Assembly (NCBI GenBank): GCA_021464415.1
Contig: CM038465.1
Span: forward strand, 78,464,919-78,528,918
From: Lonicera japonica
Lineage: Eukaryota > Streptophyta > Magnoliopsida > Dipsacales > Caprifoliaceae
Length of the DNA: 64,000 nucleotides
Reading direction: 5' to 3'
Shown here: positions 12,063 to 22,519 of the stretch, piece by piece
Layout of the letters: every line of letters begins with the position of its first letter
How positions within the stretch are numbered: the first letter of the stretch is position 1
Made by a program: the position numbers and the translations under genes
Notes under the pieces: generated by a model
Told to the model about the DNA's origin: nothing
What the model saw: only the letters and a program-made list of their open reading frames with translations
The model's database searches: none

Positions 12063-13383
12063 TGGGCCTGACATCCCCCAAGAGATACTGGAGTTGGACC
12101 GAACCATAATCATAAGAAGAAGAACGGGCCTGACTGCCCCAGAGAATAAGTCGAACATAATCACAATATAACATCATCCAGCCCATAAAAGATCATCATC
12201 ATATCATAATAGAATTGGACCACATGTCCATCTATATCATACCACAGAATCACCAGTGCTTTGCCGAGGCCTAAATTTTCGGGCTACTCACCGCTGGTTC
12301 TAGACAGCTGACCTCATTGCTGTCCCCCGGGGGTTTAGGGATTTTCAACTTAAGGGTACCGAGCCCTACTTATTTTCACATTGACAAGCACTAGTCAATA
12401 CATATTCTCTTTATCATCGAAGGGCCACAATAACAATTACAAATCGAACCCATCACGAGACTATATCACGTTCCAAAATGATACAACAGATATAAGAAAC
12501 TTTTGGCACCATAAATAAAAGATATATGCCCATATGATAGGCCATAAAAATAGTCTGAACTTGCCGAAAGGTCTCTAAGAATCCGGTTGACACAATAACG
12601 ATGCACAGTACGCATAACATGTTAATAAATGAATATTTGAAACAACTTATGACATATAACTACAGCAAATCTCTATACACGTCCTTTGATGTATATAATT
12701 CATCAATTAATTAATTTTATAAATATACAATATTTATACATTCAAGGGATATCTCATGTATGTCAGATAACACAATTATATCAAGTATAATGGCATATCT
12801 TGCTTCAAATCACATGCTCATGGCTTAATAAATCATAACACATCATCATCCTCATCATATAATAATTCTTAAAATAAAGACAATTAAAATATGATGATTC
12901 ATATATAATAAAATCATACTATCATATTCTAAAAATAATTAAACCCCTACCTCAAAATATTTAGCCCCAAATAATGAAATTTGAGTTGATATCCGAACCC
13001 CGATCAGTACAACTCTAAAATTCTTATACCGTTGCGTAACCCTCGACGTATAGAACAACTTTTCCTTAAAGCTCGACTCGATTCGGCGGAGTTTTGATGA
13101 CCAATTTATAGAAAGAAGCTTTCGTACCTAATTAATTTTTCCTTCTCTGTTCTCTTGGCCAAACTAAAATAAAAGGATGAAAATGGAGAATTATGCAGGT
13201 GGTGGAATTGGTTAGCCTTAAAAGGAAAAAAAATCTAAATTTTGCTAAATTACGACATTTAACCCTGAAGTTTCATAACTTTATTATTTTAACCCTGAAC
13301 TTTTGTAATTTTACAATTTAGTCTATGATCAACCAAGAAATATGTGTTTAATTTATACTAATTATTATATTACAAGTATTACA
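11430..13383. mobile_element. Probable solo LTR, 1.95 kb
   Basis: The unit starts TGTAACACTC and ends AAGTATTACA, so its ends are TG...CA with a short inverted repeat. It is flanked by the 5-bp duplication CGTCT at 11425-11429 and 13384-13388. LTR retrotransposons make 5-bp TSDs. Neither gag-pol coding nor a second LTR is present, and no primer-binding site follows the right end, as expected after LTR-LTR recombination. The length and the TGTAACAC start are typical of long Gypsy-type LTRs. An AAT microsatellite lies at 12011-12059. Confidence 0.75.
12011..12059. repeat. AAT trinucleotide microsatellite, about 16 units
   Basis: Perfect AAT repeat inside the solo LTR. It opens frames of poly-Asn, poly-Ile and poly-Leu in several phases, all of which are artefacts. 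Confidence 0.97.
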
Positions 13384-13690
13384 CGTCTCCTCCGGTCATA
13401 TATATATAAGAAGCATGTACTTCTGTCACCAATCAAGTTTCAACTGAGAAAAATCAGAGAGAGACAAAGAGGACCAAAACACATTACCACAAGTGCAAGA
13501 GATAGAGACACAGAGCTCCGTAGCTTGCTCCAGGGCCCCATAGTTAAAGAGATTAAACTGTGAGTGGCCTAACTTTCCTCTTATTGTAATATTAAGAAAA
13601 TATAATAGCTAAAGAGATTTTCGTGAGTTTGTAATACTTGTTAGTTTACTATTAATACAAGGAAAACCGAGCTCCTAGCTTTATTCCACA

Positions 13691-15700
13691 GGAGAAGATT
13701 AACCCGTATCTTCATACGAGGCCAACTTCCCTCTATAAATCATCGACTCTCTTAAATTCAGCACATTTACCATTCCAATCATTTGTCATAACTTTTTGTC
13801 TGTATGGTCTAAAATACCCCTCCCAATTTTTAGCACACCACCAACAACAATAATAATAATAACAACAAAATGAAAAATTAAATATACCATAAAATGACAA
13901 TTACAAAAATTTCGGCCTTTATTAGATCTTCAAAGCCAAACTCTCACACATAAACTAAATTGCTCTATTTATAACTTTAAAAAAAAAACTATTGGATCAA
14001 AGATGAATGTGTGTGCATTGGGGATGGGGAAATGATGACTATATATATACTGGATAAGAGAGGCCAAAGTGCCATAATAATGCTATTTGAGAAAGAGTCA
14101 TTACTTTGTTAAGCTTTCCATTGTGCACCTTGGGGCGATACATTGTGTGTTGTTTAAGGCATTGTGCTTGGGGCGTTATTCAGTGTGTTATCTCATTGTA
14201 ATCTTGTTTAGGGGCGACACACAATATATCACTTATCGTACATTTTGCCTTTTTGCGGTACAACTTTTATAAAGTAAGTAGGCTAAATATAGCTTTTACT
14301 TGGACCTTTTTAGCTTTATTGGCAGCAAGGGCCTAATAAGGGCATTTTCTGGTAAATTAAATTTGCTTGTATGAGGCAAACTTATAGCCCAATCTATGGT
14401 AAGATTAAATAAATTATTTTAGACCGGTAGCCCAAAAAAGTTATATCCAATAATATTTGAACTCACAACTTCATATTAAAATGGATTTTTAATTTTTGTC
14501 CATAGTTTTGCCCTATTTGAGGGCGTAGTGCTTAGAATATTTCTTTTAGATCTCTTCATTTTTATTATTATAACAAAGAATATCCCTTTATAACTTAAAG
14601 TGAGACTTTGAACTTTAGGATTTTCTACATTCGAATGGACATTTTTACCAACTAAACTAACACATTCACTAAAAAAAAAGGGAATATTTCTTAAAGAACA
14701 AAAAAATGTAGTGTGAATGAATTATTTAAGTGATAAAATAATCCACTCGAGCTTAAAGTCTTCTATTCAAATTTTACTAGCTTCACCTGCAATACTAATC
14801 CCCTCTCTCATCATGTAATTAGTTAACTAGCATGACATTTCGTACTGTAATTTATAATACGAATAGTATTTTCTTTCACTGCAATGGTTTGTGAGATGAT
14901 AATTATGCAAACAACATACCATAAATCTTTGAGATTTATTTTGTGCTTCAAAAAAATTTATTTTTCTTTAAAATTATGTGAAATAAATGAGCCTACAAAC
15001 AATTCTAAAAAAAATCATCAAAATTTTAAATTTTTTTAAAGGATCACCATTCTCAAGTATTTTTATTTTTATTTTTTGATGTACATAAATTTTTTTTCTT
15101 TTTAAAATTGTGGCATCTTATCATTTGTTAATTAATTTGAAATTTAGAGTTTTCGGAATTAATAAAATATATATATTTAATACTTATGTTATTAGTTGAC
15201 CTTTGTAATAAGATTTCAATTACATGTTCAAATTTAAAATTTTTATTTGAGATATTTAGTTTGAATTTGAGTTTTTGTTATTTATATTTTTTTATTATTT
15301 TATTTTTTAATAGTTGTTATCTTTAATAAGGGGTGGTTTTGAAAATGATTATCTTTTATTTTTAATAAATTAAAATTTATTTTGCCATCAATTAAAAAGT
15401 TGTCCTTGAAATTAATCCTAAAAATATAATGCCCTTTGTTAGAATGAGAGTAATTGATTTGTACTTTTAAAAAAAGCCCCATATTTTTATTTAATTAAAG
15501 TAGATGTACCTATTAATCTAATTTATTTTTTAATATTAAATTATTAATAAAATAATATTTATAAAATTAAAACAATAATATTTTTTGTTAATTTATCCAC
15601 ACTTACGGATTAATTTAGCAGGCAATATTAATTAATTTAATAATGTAGATTAATTACAAGATATTGATGTCATCAATTTTGTTGTTTTTTGTTTTGTAAT
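13691..15700. other. Intergenic, no gene seen
   Basis: AT-rich sequence. At about 14130-14250 a decayed repeat shows GGGGCG at 14132, 14170 and 14211, a period of about 40 bp with three units. No coding region seen. Confidence 0.5.
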
Positions 15701-15706
15701 GGTGTT

Positions 15707-15862
15707 AAAACAGATTGGTGCTAAACAGATTTAGCACCATTAAAACAGATTAGTGCTAAACAGGTTTAGCGTCATTGGTGCTAAAACAGATTGGTGATAA
15801 ACAGATTTAGCACCATTAAAACAAATTGGTGCTAAACAGATTTAGCACAATTGGTGCTAAAA
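15707..15862. repeat. 76-bp palindromic minisatellite, two units
   Basis: The block alternates 35-bp and 41-bp subunits, each starting AAAACA[G/A]ATT, at 15707, 15742, 15783 and 15818. The larger period is therefore exactly 76 bp, present twice. Every subunit contains an imperfect or perfect hairpin GGTGCTAAA-CAGA-TTTAGCACC. Confidence 0.92.
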
Positions 15863-16115
15863 TAGATACATTTATTATTGTTCAGTTCTTCGATTCTTAA
15901 ATTTATCATTTTACTTAACAAAATTTGTCAAGTTTGTTTAATATATTCAATGGCGGCTTCATGGGTGGCCATTTGCATGTCCCTCACTACTTGTGATAAA
16001 AACAATTCTATGATCATCAACCCATTCTGATCGTCTACTATTCAATTTTCATTGGATGAGAGAAGAAGCAGTTGGCCTTTAAGTCATAGGCGTAAGATTT
16101 TCTCCTATTCCTGTA

Positions 16116-16460
16116 ATAATAATGCTCCTTTGTGTTATTACTTAAATAAAAATTTGACATTAGTGTCTTTTTTGTTCAGTATTCTTAAATTATACTACTA
16201 ATTTATAAGTATCATTTATAATTATATTATCATTGGAATGAGCTCTTATGCCCAATTGCCTCGAAAACTAAAAAAAATCGATCCTACTCTTACATTATTA
16301 ATTGTAATATATTTTTAAGTTTTATTATCTTTTCACATGGGCGACACCAATTAATATACCTCTTATTAGAAGGCTACAATTTTACACGTGTCGATAAACC
16401 ATTTGTGACTCGTCTTCACTTTCATTTATTCTAACCAAGATAAATACAATGTACCGTTGG
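16116..16460 (+). repeat. 345-bp dispersed repeat, copy 1
   Basis: This segment, from ATAATAATGCTCC to AATGTACCG, recurs nearly unchanged at 18287-18631 in the same orientation. Differences are a few substitutions and small indels. It has no TG...CA ends, so it is not clearly an LTR pair. Confidence 0.93.
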
Positions 16461-18286
16461 AATCTCATTCTCTTTTCTTTATTGGAGTTTTAGGTTGATT
16501 TTTCCTCGTCTTTCGCTCTAGCCCATCCTTCTAATTATGTACCTTATTACTTTGCGTGAGAACGTGTGTTATAGTTGTGTATGTTAGGCACATATGTATA
16601 AAACTATAAGATTTTCTCGTACATTACATTGTGTATAAATTTTTTTGATATAAAATGTTATTCTTTTTGTACATGGTATATTTGATATGTATCTTATACA
16701 TTAAATATTATATGTTAACATTTTTCTATTACGTTGAGGTAGTTTCAATGTCAATTTTATTTTTATCAAAAAATATATTGAGTTCAAAATTAGAATAGAA
16801 TTTATCTAATGTGCTGCTTTTGATTTTCCTTACTTATATATATATATATATATTAAAAATATACATTCTCTCCTCACTAAATACTTATTTTTCGTTTAAA
16901 TACTTTTGCGAGAGTAATATATATATAACTTCGTTACATTTTGCTCTCTCAAATAAAAACTACTCCTAATTAGGATAAGAGCTTATGAGTATTGACAATC
17001 AACGTAATTAATATGAATAATTTTTCCTATAACATGACCAATTTTACTAAGTTTAAACTTAATTAATAGTTGTATTAGGATAAATGAGTAGTGTTATTAT
17101 GAAATAATTATTATTAGTGTTAGAGTAATATATAATTTTAAATAAAAATACCATCAAGTACATAAATTATTGACGTACAATTATTTAGTAACTCTTCGAA
17201 TGTAATATTTTATTAAGACAGCAAAATTATTTTAGTAATATAAATAATGTAAATAAGCAGATATATAAAATGTTACATATTTGAGAGGAGATTATTTTCT
17301 TATTTTATTTTGTTATTTCTTTTCTTTCCTTCTCTAACCAAAAAAAAGAATAACGTAAACAAGAATGTATATAATGTTACGCGAGGAAGAGATTCCAATA
17401 TTCCAAAGCCTGGGTCTCTGAGGTTTACAAGTCCCAATGCCCACTAATAATGGCATGAGAGAGAGGAAGACAGTCCATTGCCAGTTAAAAAAATAAAAGC
17501 TTCGATAATTTAGCCAAAAAAAAAAAAAAAAAGACTTCTTTCTTTGGGCAAAGAATATAAATGATGATCTCGGCCCTCAGATTTGATTAGTTTTTCCCGG
17601 AGATGTCTAAATGTCAGGAAAATATTTGGCAGTTTTGACCAGAGTTAACTTTTTAATACTTTTCCAGCTAGTTTTCTGGACTCCTTCCCTTCTACAATAA
17701 ATCCACAAAACTTTGTTATTTATTTAAATAATATTTTTTACACTTTTGTTTCTAATATTATCCTTTAATAAAAGCCGCAATAGAGATGATAACTTTAATA
17801 TTAAAAACAGTAATAAAGATGACAATTTTAACATTAAAAATATTAACACTGATACCGATTTCAGATTATTATTTTATTCTTATTTTTTTAAAACGGCATT
17901 AAGATTGATGAGTTTGGATTCAAAAGCGACACCGTTTTTGGCATTAAAATCATCATCATAGTTGCCGTTTGTAAAATTACCAAAATTAATAGAATCATCT
18001 CACTTGTTTATGCACATAGATCGTTTGTATAGGTTTTGACTTTTGATTGTTAAACGCAATCACATAAGAAATAAATACGTTGAACAATTTAAGGAAGATA
18101 AAATATAAAATAAAATATGTTAAAAAAGAAGAGAACATAATAAAGGAAAGAGCAGATTAAATTTTCTTTCGATAGAGATTGAATCCTATTATCCTAATTC
18201 ACCCAATTTCAATAGGAAAAAAATGGTTCTAACTTCTAAGTACCTCCTCCATAATTATATTAAAGTTAATGACACTTTTTTATTTC
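16461..18286. other. Spacer between the two 345-bp repeats, no gene seen
   Basis: AT-rich sequence with a TA microsatellite at about 16837-16853 and A-rich tracts. Around 17760-17860 are short imperfect repeats with the word AACATTAAAAA. No transposase, reverse transcriptase or host gene could be read. Confidence 0.5.
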
Positions 18287-18631
18287 ATAATAATGCTCCT
18301 TTGTGTTATTACTTAAATAAAAAATTGACATTAGTGTCTTTTTTGTGCAATATTCTTAAATTATATTACTAATTTAGAAGTATCATTTATAATTATATTA
18401 TCATTGGAATGAACTTTTATGCCCAATTGCCTCGAAAACTAAAAAAAAACGGGTCCTACTCTTACATTATTAATTGTAATATATTTTTAAGTTTTATTAT
18501 CTTTTCACATGGGCAACACCAATTAATATACCTCCTATTAGAAGGCTACAATTTTACACGTGTCGATAAACCATTTGTGACTCGTCTTCACTTTCATTTA
18601 TTCTAACCAAGATAAATATAATGTACCGATG
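18287..18631 (+). repeat. 345-bp dispersed repeat, copy 2
   Basis: Near-identical copy of 16116-16460. Its right edge at AATGTACCG is followed directly by the SINE at 18632, whereas copy 1 is followed by unrelated sequence. Confidence 0.93.
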
Positions 18632-18728
18632 GATATATCTCCAACCACCCACAACATCCATGGATTTTGAACCTGCGATCTCTCTAATACAAGATTAAAG
18701 ATGATGCCACTAGGCTACAAGGCCATTG
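18632..18728 (-). mobile_element. tRNA-derived SINE copy (minus strand)
   Basis: Read on the minus strand, the unit shows an A-box-like TAGCCTAGTGGC, the family words GGCATCATCT and GTATTAGAGAGATCGCAGG, and a B-box-like GGTTCAAAATCC. The tRNA-like spacing supports a polymerase III SINE head. The end nearest 18632 carries the body motif GGTTGGAGATAT also seen at 9505-9720. Confidence 0.8.
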
Positions 18729-18905
18729 GCATTTCTTCCACTATTTGTTTTAGCTATAAACACAATTTTCAATCTTTATCCACTAAAAGAATACTCCTTT
18801 TTTTTTCTTCTAATGTTCAATTATACCTTTACCATAAACTTTTATTTATTTATTACCATCCATGGTTGCTAAGCCAAAACAACCACCTTCACCATTACCG
18901 CCAAC

Positions 18906-18995
18906 CAGAGTTTCGACGAACACTCTCAGAGTTTCGACGAACACTCTCAGAGTTTCGACGACCATTGCAGGAGCTTCGACGACCATTGCAGGAGC
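18906..18995. repeat. 21-bp tandem repeat, about 4-5 units
   Basis: Units beginning CAGAGTTTCGACGA occur at 18906, 18927 and 18948. They are followed by variants CAGGAGCTTCGACGACC at 18968 and an incomplete last unit. The period is 20-21 bp. It reads as heptapeptides (EFRRTLS, then LRRPLQE types) in one open frame (about 18701-19129), but that frame lacks other gene support. Confidence 0.85.
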
Positions 18996-19489
18996 TTCAA
19001 CCAGGTCCTAATAATTGTCACCAGAGCTTTGGCGAGGAAATTGTTGCAAAAAAAAATTGCACACAATTTTTCATCTTTGAAAAAAAAAAGATAATTGATA
19101 TGGGCAAACATAATAAGGAAAGTTTATAAAGAAAAAAAAATAAAGGGAAGAAATAATAAGGGAAAAGAAGATAAAAAAAAATTGGTAACTTTAAAAACGG
19201 CAATAGCCATACCATTTTTAATCTTGAAAACAACAATAGTTATACCATATTTAGAACTAAAATTAGCATCATATATGATGCCATTTTTTATTTTTATTTT
19301 TAAAAATGGGTCAATTACATTTTGACCCTTATTTATTTACTCACAACCTCTTTGACATTCAAAGTTTGCATTAATTCTCTTTTGACATTTATTTGGACGA
19401 TTTTCGTTCGATCAAAAAGTCAAACCGTTAAATACATTTTATAATAGCAAAAATACCTCTGTGGCTAGATTTAAATGAAAACAAAGTCA
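18996..19489. other. Intergenic, no gene seen
   Basis: A-rich sequence leading into the 185-bp tandem array. No gene seen. Confidence 0.5.
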
Positions 19490-20150
19490 GTTTCATAAGG
19501 TCATAACTTACTCGATTTACATTCAAATGCGATCCACATATTGTTGAAAATATCTTTCAACATAGATTATAAATAAGCTAATAATATTTAATAATAATTA
19601 CTTTATATGCTTCTAAATCACTGTCAAAGTTGAGAAAATCACATTTTTAAAATAATAAATTTTATGAATCCATTTTTACAAAGCCATATCTCACTCGATT
19701 TACATCTAAATAATGCGATACATATATGGTTGAAAAGTTCTTGCAATATAAATTATAAATACACTAATACTATTCAATAATAATAACTTTATATGCCACT
19801 AAATCGCTGTCAAAGTTGAAAAAACATCACATTTTTAGAACAACAAATTTCACTAAGCTATTTTTACAAAGTCATATCTTAATCGATTCACATCCAAATG
19901 ATATGTTATATGTATGGTTGGAAAGATATTACAACATAGATTATAAATACACTAATAATACTCAATAATAAGTAGTTTATATGCATTTACATTGCTTGCA
20001 AAGTTAGGAAAAAAATCACATTTTTAAAACAATAAGTTTCACACTGTCATTTCACAAAGCCATATCGTACTTAATTCATATTCAAATGATGCATTACACA
20101 TATGGTTGAAATATATTGTAACATACATTATATATACGTTAATAAAATGT
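19490..20150 (+). repeat. Degenerate tandem array, period about 185 bp
   Basis: Four units can be aligned. Each carries a variant of CATATCTCACTCGATTTACAT, at about 19502, 19683, 19870 and 20061. Each continues with a GTTGAAA motif, an ACATAGATTATAAATAC motif, an ATATGC motif, CAAAGTT, and then a TCACATTTTTAAAA block. Spacing is 181-191 bp. The units differ strongly, so the array is old. The unit length is in the range of plant satellite monomers. Confidence 0.88.
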
Positions 20151-20997
20151 GATTTTTTTCTTAATTGTGACAGTGATTTAAAGGCGGATAAAGTGATTAT
20201 AATTGAATATTATTAGAAAAATGCTTTTTTTTACCTAAAAATCTTACAATTTATTCTTATCAAATGCATTACATGGGTTGTACTTTCACAAAATATAACA
20301 AGAGTACAACCTATTTAATACACTCAGTAAAAATATGTAATAATATTTGTAAGTAAGATAACCATTTTCTTAATTCGTTTGGTTCAAGATATAGGCATGG
20401 AATTGGCATCTTATATTCCCGGAAACCTTTTTTAATTTTCGGGAATTTACGATTCATTTCTTGTGCTTGGTTTAAATAATAGTGCTCTTTTACGGGCATC
20501 CTCAACTACTTGTGATTTACTGCAATACCCTTTTTGTGTACAACTAGTTGATTATCCATTATAAAAAGATCTACCCACAAAAAAAGAAGAAAAAGAAAGC
20601 AAGTAAACTGTTAACAAGCTACAAAACATAGAAGTAGAACTTCGAGGATTCAACAAAAAATGATTTTACATATGATTTAATGAAGATTCTAACAAAGACA
20701 GGAGATGCTCGTTGGCGTTGGAGAGAGGCTGATGATTCGTGAGTCGTCAATGGAAAAAGCAACGATTATAAAGGAGAAAAACAAAGAAAAAGAAAACGAA
20801 GAAGACAATCGAGCAAATCTAGTAAGAGATTTGGTGAAGAGGGAAAAAAATGGGGTAATAAATCTAGTATATATATACACGTGTGTATGTATATGTAAAC
20901 AAAATGATATGGCTTCGATGCCTTCAATGGCGAAGATAAGGTGTTGCAAATTGTGAAAATTATGTAAACAAATTTGGTTTACATATATATATATATA
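20151..20997. other. Intergenic, no gene seen
   Basis: AT-rich sequence. Frames overlap on both strands at 20689-20956 but show no domain and no splice context. A TA microsatellite abuts the MITE at 20998. Confidence 0.5.
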
Positions 20998-21239
20998 GGG
21001 GGATGATCTAAAGAGGACTATTTATCTTAAATTTTAACGACCAGAAAAGTGCATATATATCAATTTTTTAATTAACCCTCTTCCCGATTGAATTTTTCAA
21101 TAAAATTTGGTGGATGTAATCTACTAATCATGGAGATCATTTTTACCAAGTTTTATCAAAAAATTCATCCGTTTACCCCCTCAAATTGATTGGTCTGCAT
21201 TTAAGGACAAAAAAATTGACCCTCTTAAGATCTTTCCCC
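20998..21239. mobile_element. Short copy of the nested-hairpin MITE family
   Basis: The left end is GGGGGATGATCTAAAGAGGA. The right end, reverse complemented, is GGGGAAAGATCTTAAGAGGG. The interior matches the second half of the 33636-34025 element (TTAAATTTTAACG, GTGCATATATATCAA, then the ATTTGGTGGA hairpin). At 242 bp it is an internally deleted version. It is inserted within a TA microsatellite, so its TSD cannot be read. Confidence 0.85.
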
Positions 21240-21880
21240 TATATATATATATATATTTAAGAAGTTGCAAATATTCGTGATGGCTTCGATGGTGAAGACG
21301 AGATTCATGTTGATGGTGGAGATGAGATGATTAGTGATAGTGGATAAGAACAAATGGATATCCATTAGGTTAAGGTAAATATGTCAGGAAAAAAATAAGA
21401 AGGATTCTAAGGGAATCCTTAGGTCCCCCCCCCCCCCCCCCCCCCCCAATTTGAAAGGAATAAAAATTGATCAATTGGTAGAATTTTGCTTTTTTAAGAA
21501 TCATAGATTCTCTCCTAAAATTCTAACCAAACACTGGAATCTTATTTAGAATGGAATTTAGGATTCCACGAATCACCAAAAAACTCAAACCAAACGGACC
21601 CTAAAGGTTATACTATTTTTGACTCCTAAATGTATAAATGAAGCACAAATGAAAGTCTCGTATATTGAGTCGCTAGCTCAACTTGGTAATATAAATGGTA
21701 AAATTAAAGATGAGACAAGTACTTGTATTATTTTAATTTCTTTTATGAACAAGTTGTTTAAAAGTACATGTATAATAATTTAGGAATGACATTACTGTCA
21801 AAGCAAATTATTATTATTATTGAAATAATATATAACTTAAAAAATATACAATATAATTTTTAAAAATAATATTATACTCT
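21240..21880. other. Intergenic, no gene seen
   Basis: Contains a 23-nt C run at 21425-21447 and an A-box-like CTAGCTCAACTTGG at about 21672. No coding region seen. Confidence 0.5.
21425..21447. repeat. Poly-C tract of 23 nt
   Basis: Uninterrupted run of C read directly from the sequence. Confidence 0.95.
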
Positions 21881-21888
21881 AGCGCAGA

Positions 21889-22511
21889 TAGGGGCGGAGC
21901 CACGTGGGGACCAGGAGGGGCCATGGCCCTACCTGTTTTTTTGGAAAATTTCTACCGAGTATAGGGGTGTTTTGTCTAATAGTGTGAAAATTAGGGGAGT
22001 TTGCGTAATTAGAGAAGTTTAAATGAATGACAGAACAAGGAGCTATTGTGCGATTAGATGTATAAGTCCGGGGCCTGGGTTATGTAATTATGTGTAGGTC
22101 AATTCTTAAAGAGTGACCATTTTTTTTTTCAAGCACAGCAGCTCTTTCTTCTTCTTCCGGGCACAACACTCTTTTTCTCTTCCAGTCTTCCTTGTGGACC
22201 TTGCCTCTTTCCATTTTCATTCTTCATTTGTTTCGATCCCTTTTCACATCCCGCTTCCTTCTTCTTCTTTTGTGGATCTTGGCATCTTAGGTCGGTTTTT
22301 TTTTATAATCTTATACATTTTTTTTATATTTTGAATATTAACATTTAGATGTTTTAATGTTAATTTGCTTCTTAGATTGTTAATATATTTGTTTGTTGGT
22401 TATTAATTTAGTAATGTTGATTTACTTCTTGTTTGTTGGTGTATATGCAAAAAAATTTTGTTGTGTTAATAGTTTAGTCCCCCCTGAACAAAAATCGTGA
22501 CTCCACCACTG
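21889..22511. mobile_element. hAT-type element, family member 1
   Basis: The ends are TAGGGGCGGAGCCACG and, reverse complemented, CAGTGGTGGAGTCACG. The flanks are AGCGCAGA (21881-21888) and GGCGCAGA (22512-22519), an 8-bp TSD with one mismatch. The interior word TACCGAGTATAGG and following text recur near the right end of the 24184 element in opposite orientation, so the two are the same family. No transposase is readable. Confidence 0.87.
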
Positions 22512-22519
22512 GGCGCAGA

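Larger units (their letters stand above)
11000..13690. mobile_element. GC-richer LTR-like block interrupted by a solo LTR
   Basis: The sequence at 11020-11429 and 13389-13690 has a distinctly higher GC content than the surroundings and no coding frame. It reads continuously if the 11430-13383 insertion is removed. A TATA-like TATATATATAAG lies at about 13398-13409, followed by an untranslated-leader-like stretch. This fits an older LTR or promoter-bearing element that received the younger insertion. Its own termini and TSD were not found, so the class is uncertain. Confidence 0.4.

Noticed and set aside
11944..12186. Overlapping open frames rich in Asn, Ile or Leu on both strands
   Set aside because: They are produced by the AAT microsatellite inside the solo LTR, and none has a domain or splice context.
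15707..15862. CRISPR-like array
   Set aside because: The palindromic units are contiguous with no unique spacers, and the genome is a plant's.
16116..18631. The two 345-bp repeats as LTRs of a small retrotransposon
   Set aside because: The copies lack TG...CA ends, and no TSD, primer-binding site or polypurine tract was found.
20689..20956. Opposed frames on both strands
   Set aside because: They are low-complexity, have no domain, and have no promoter or splice support.
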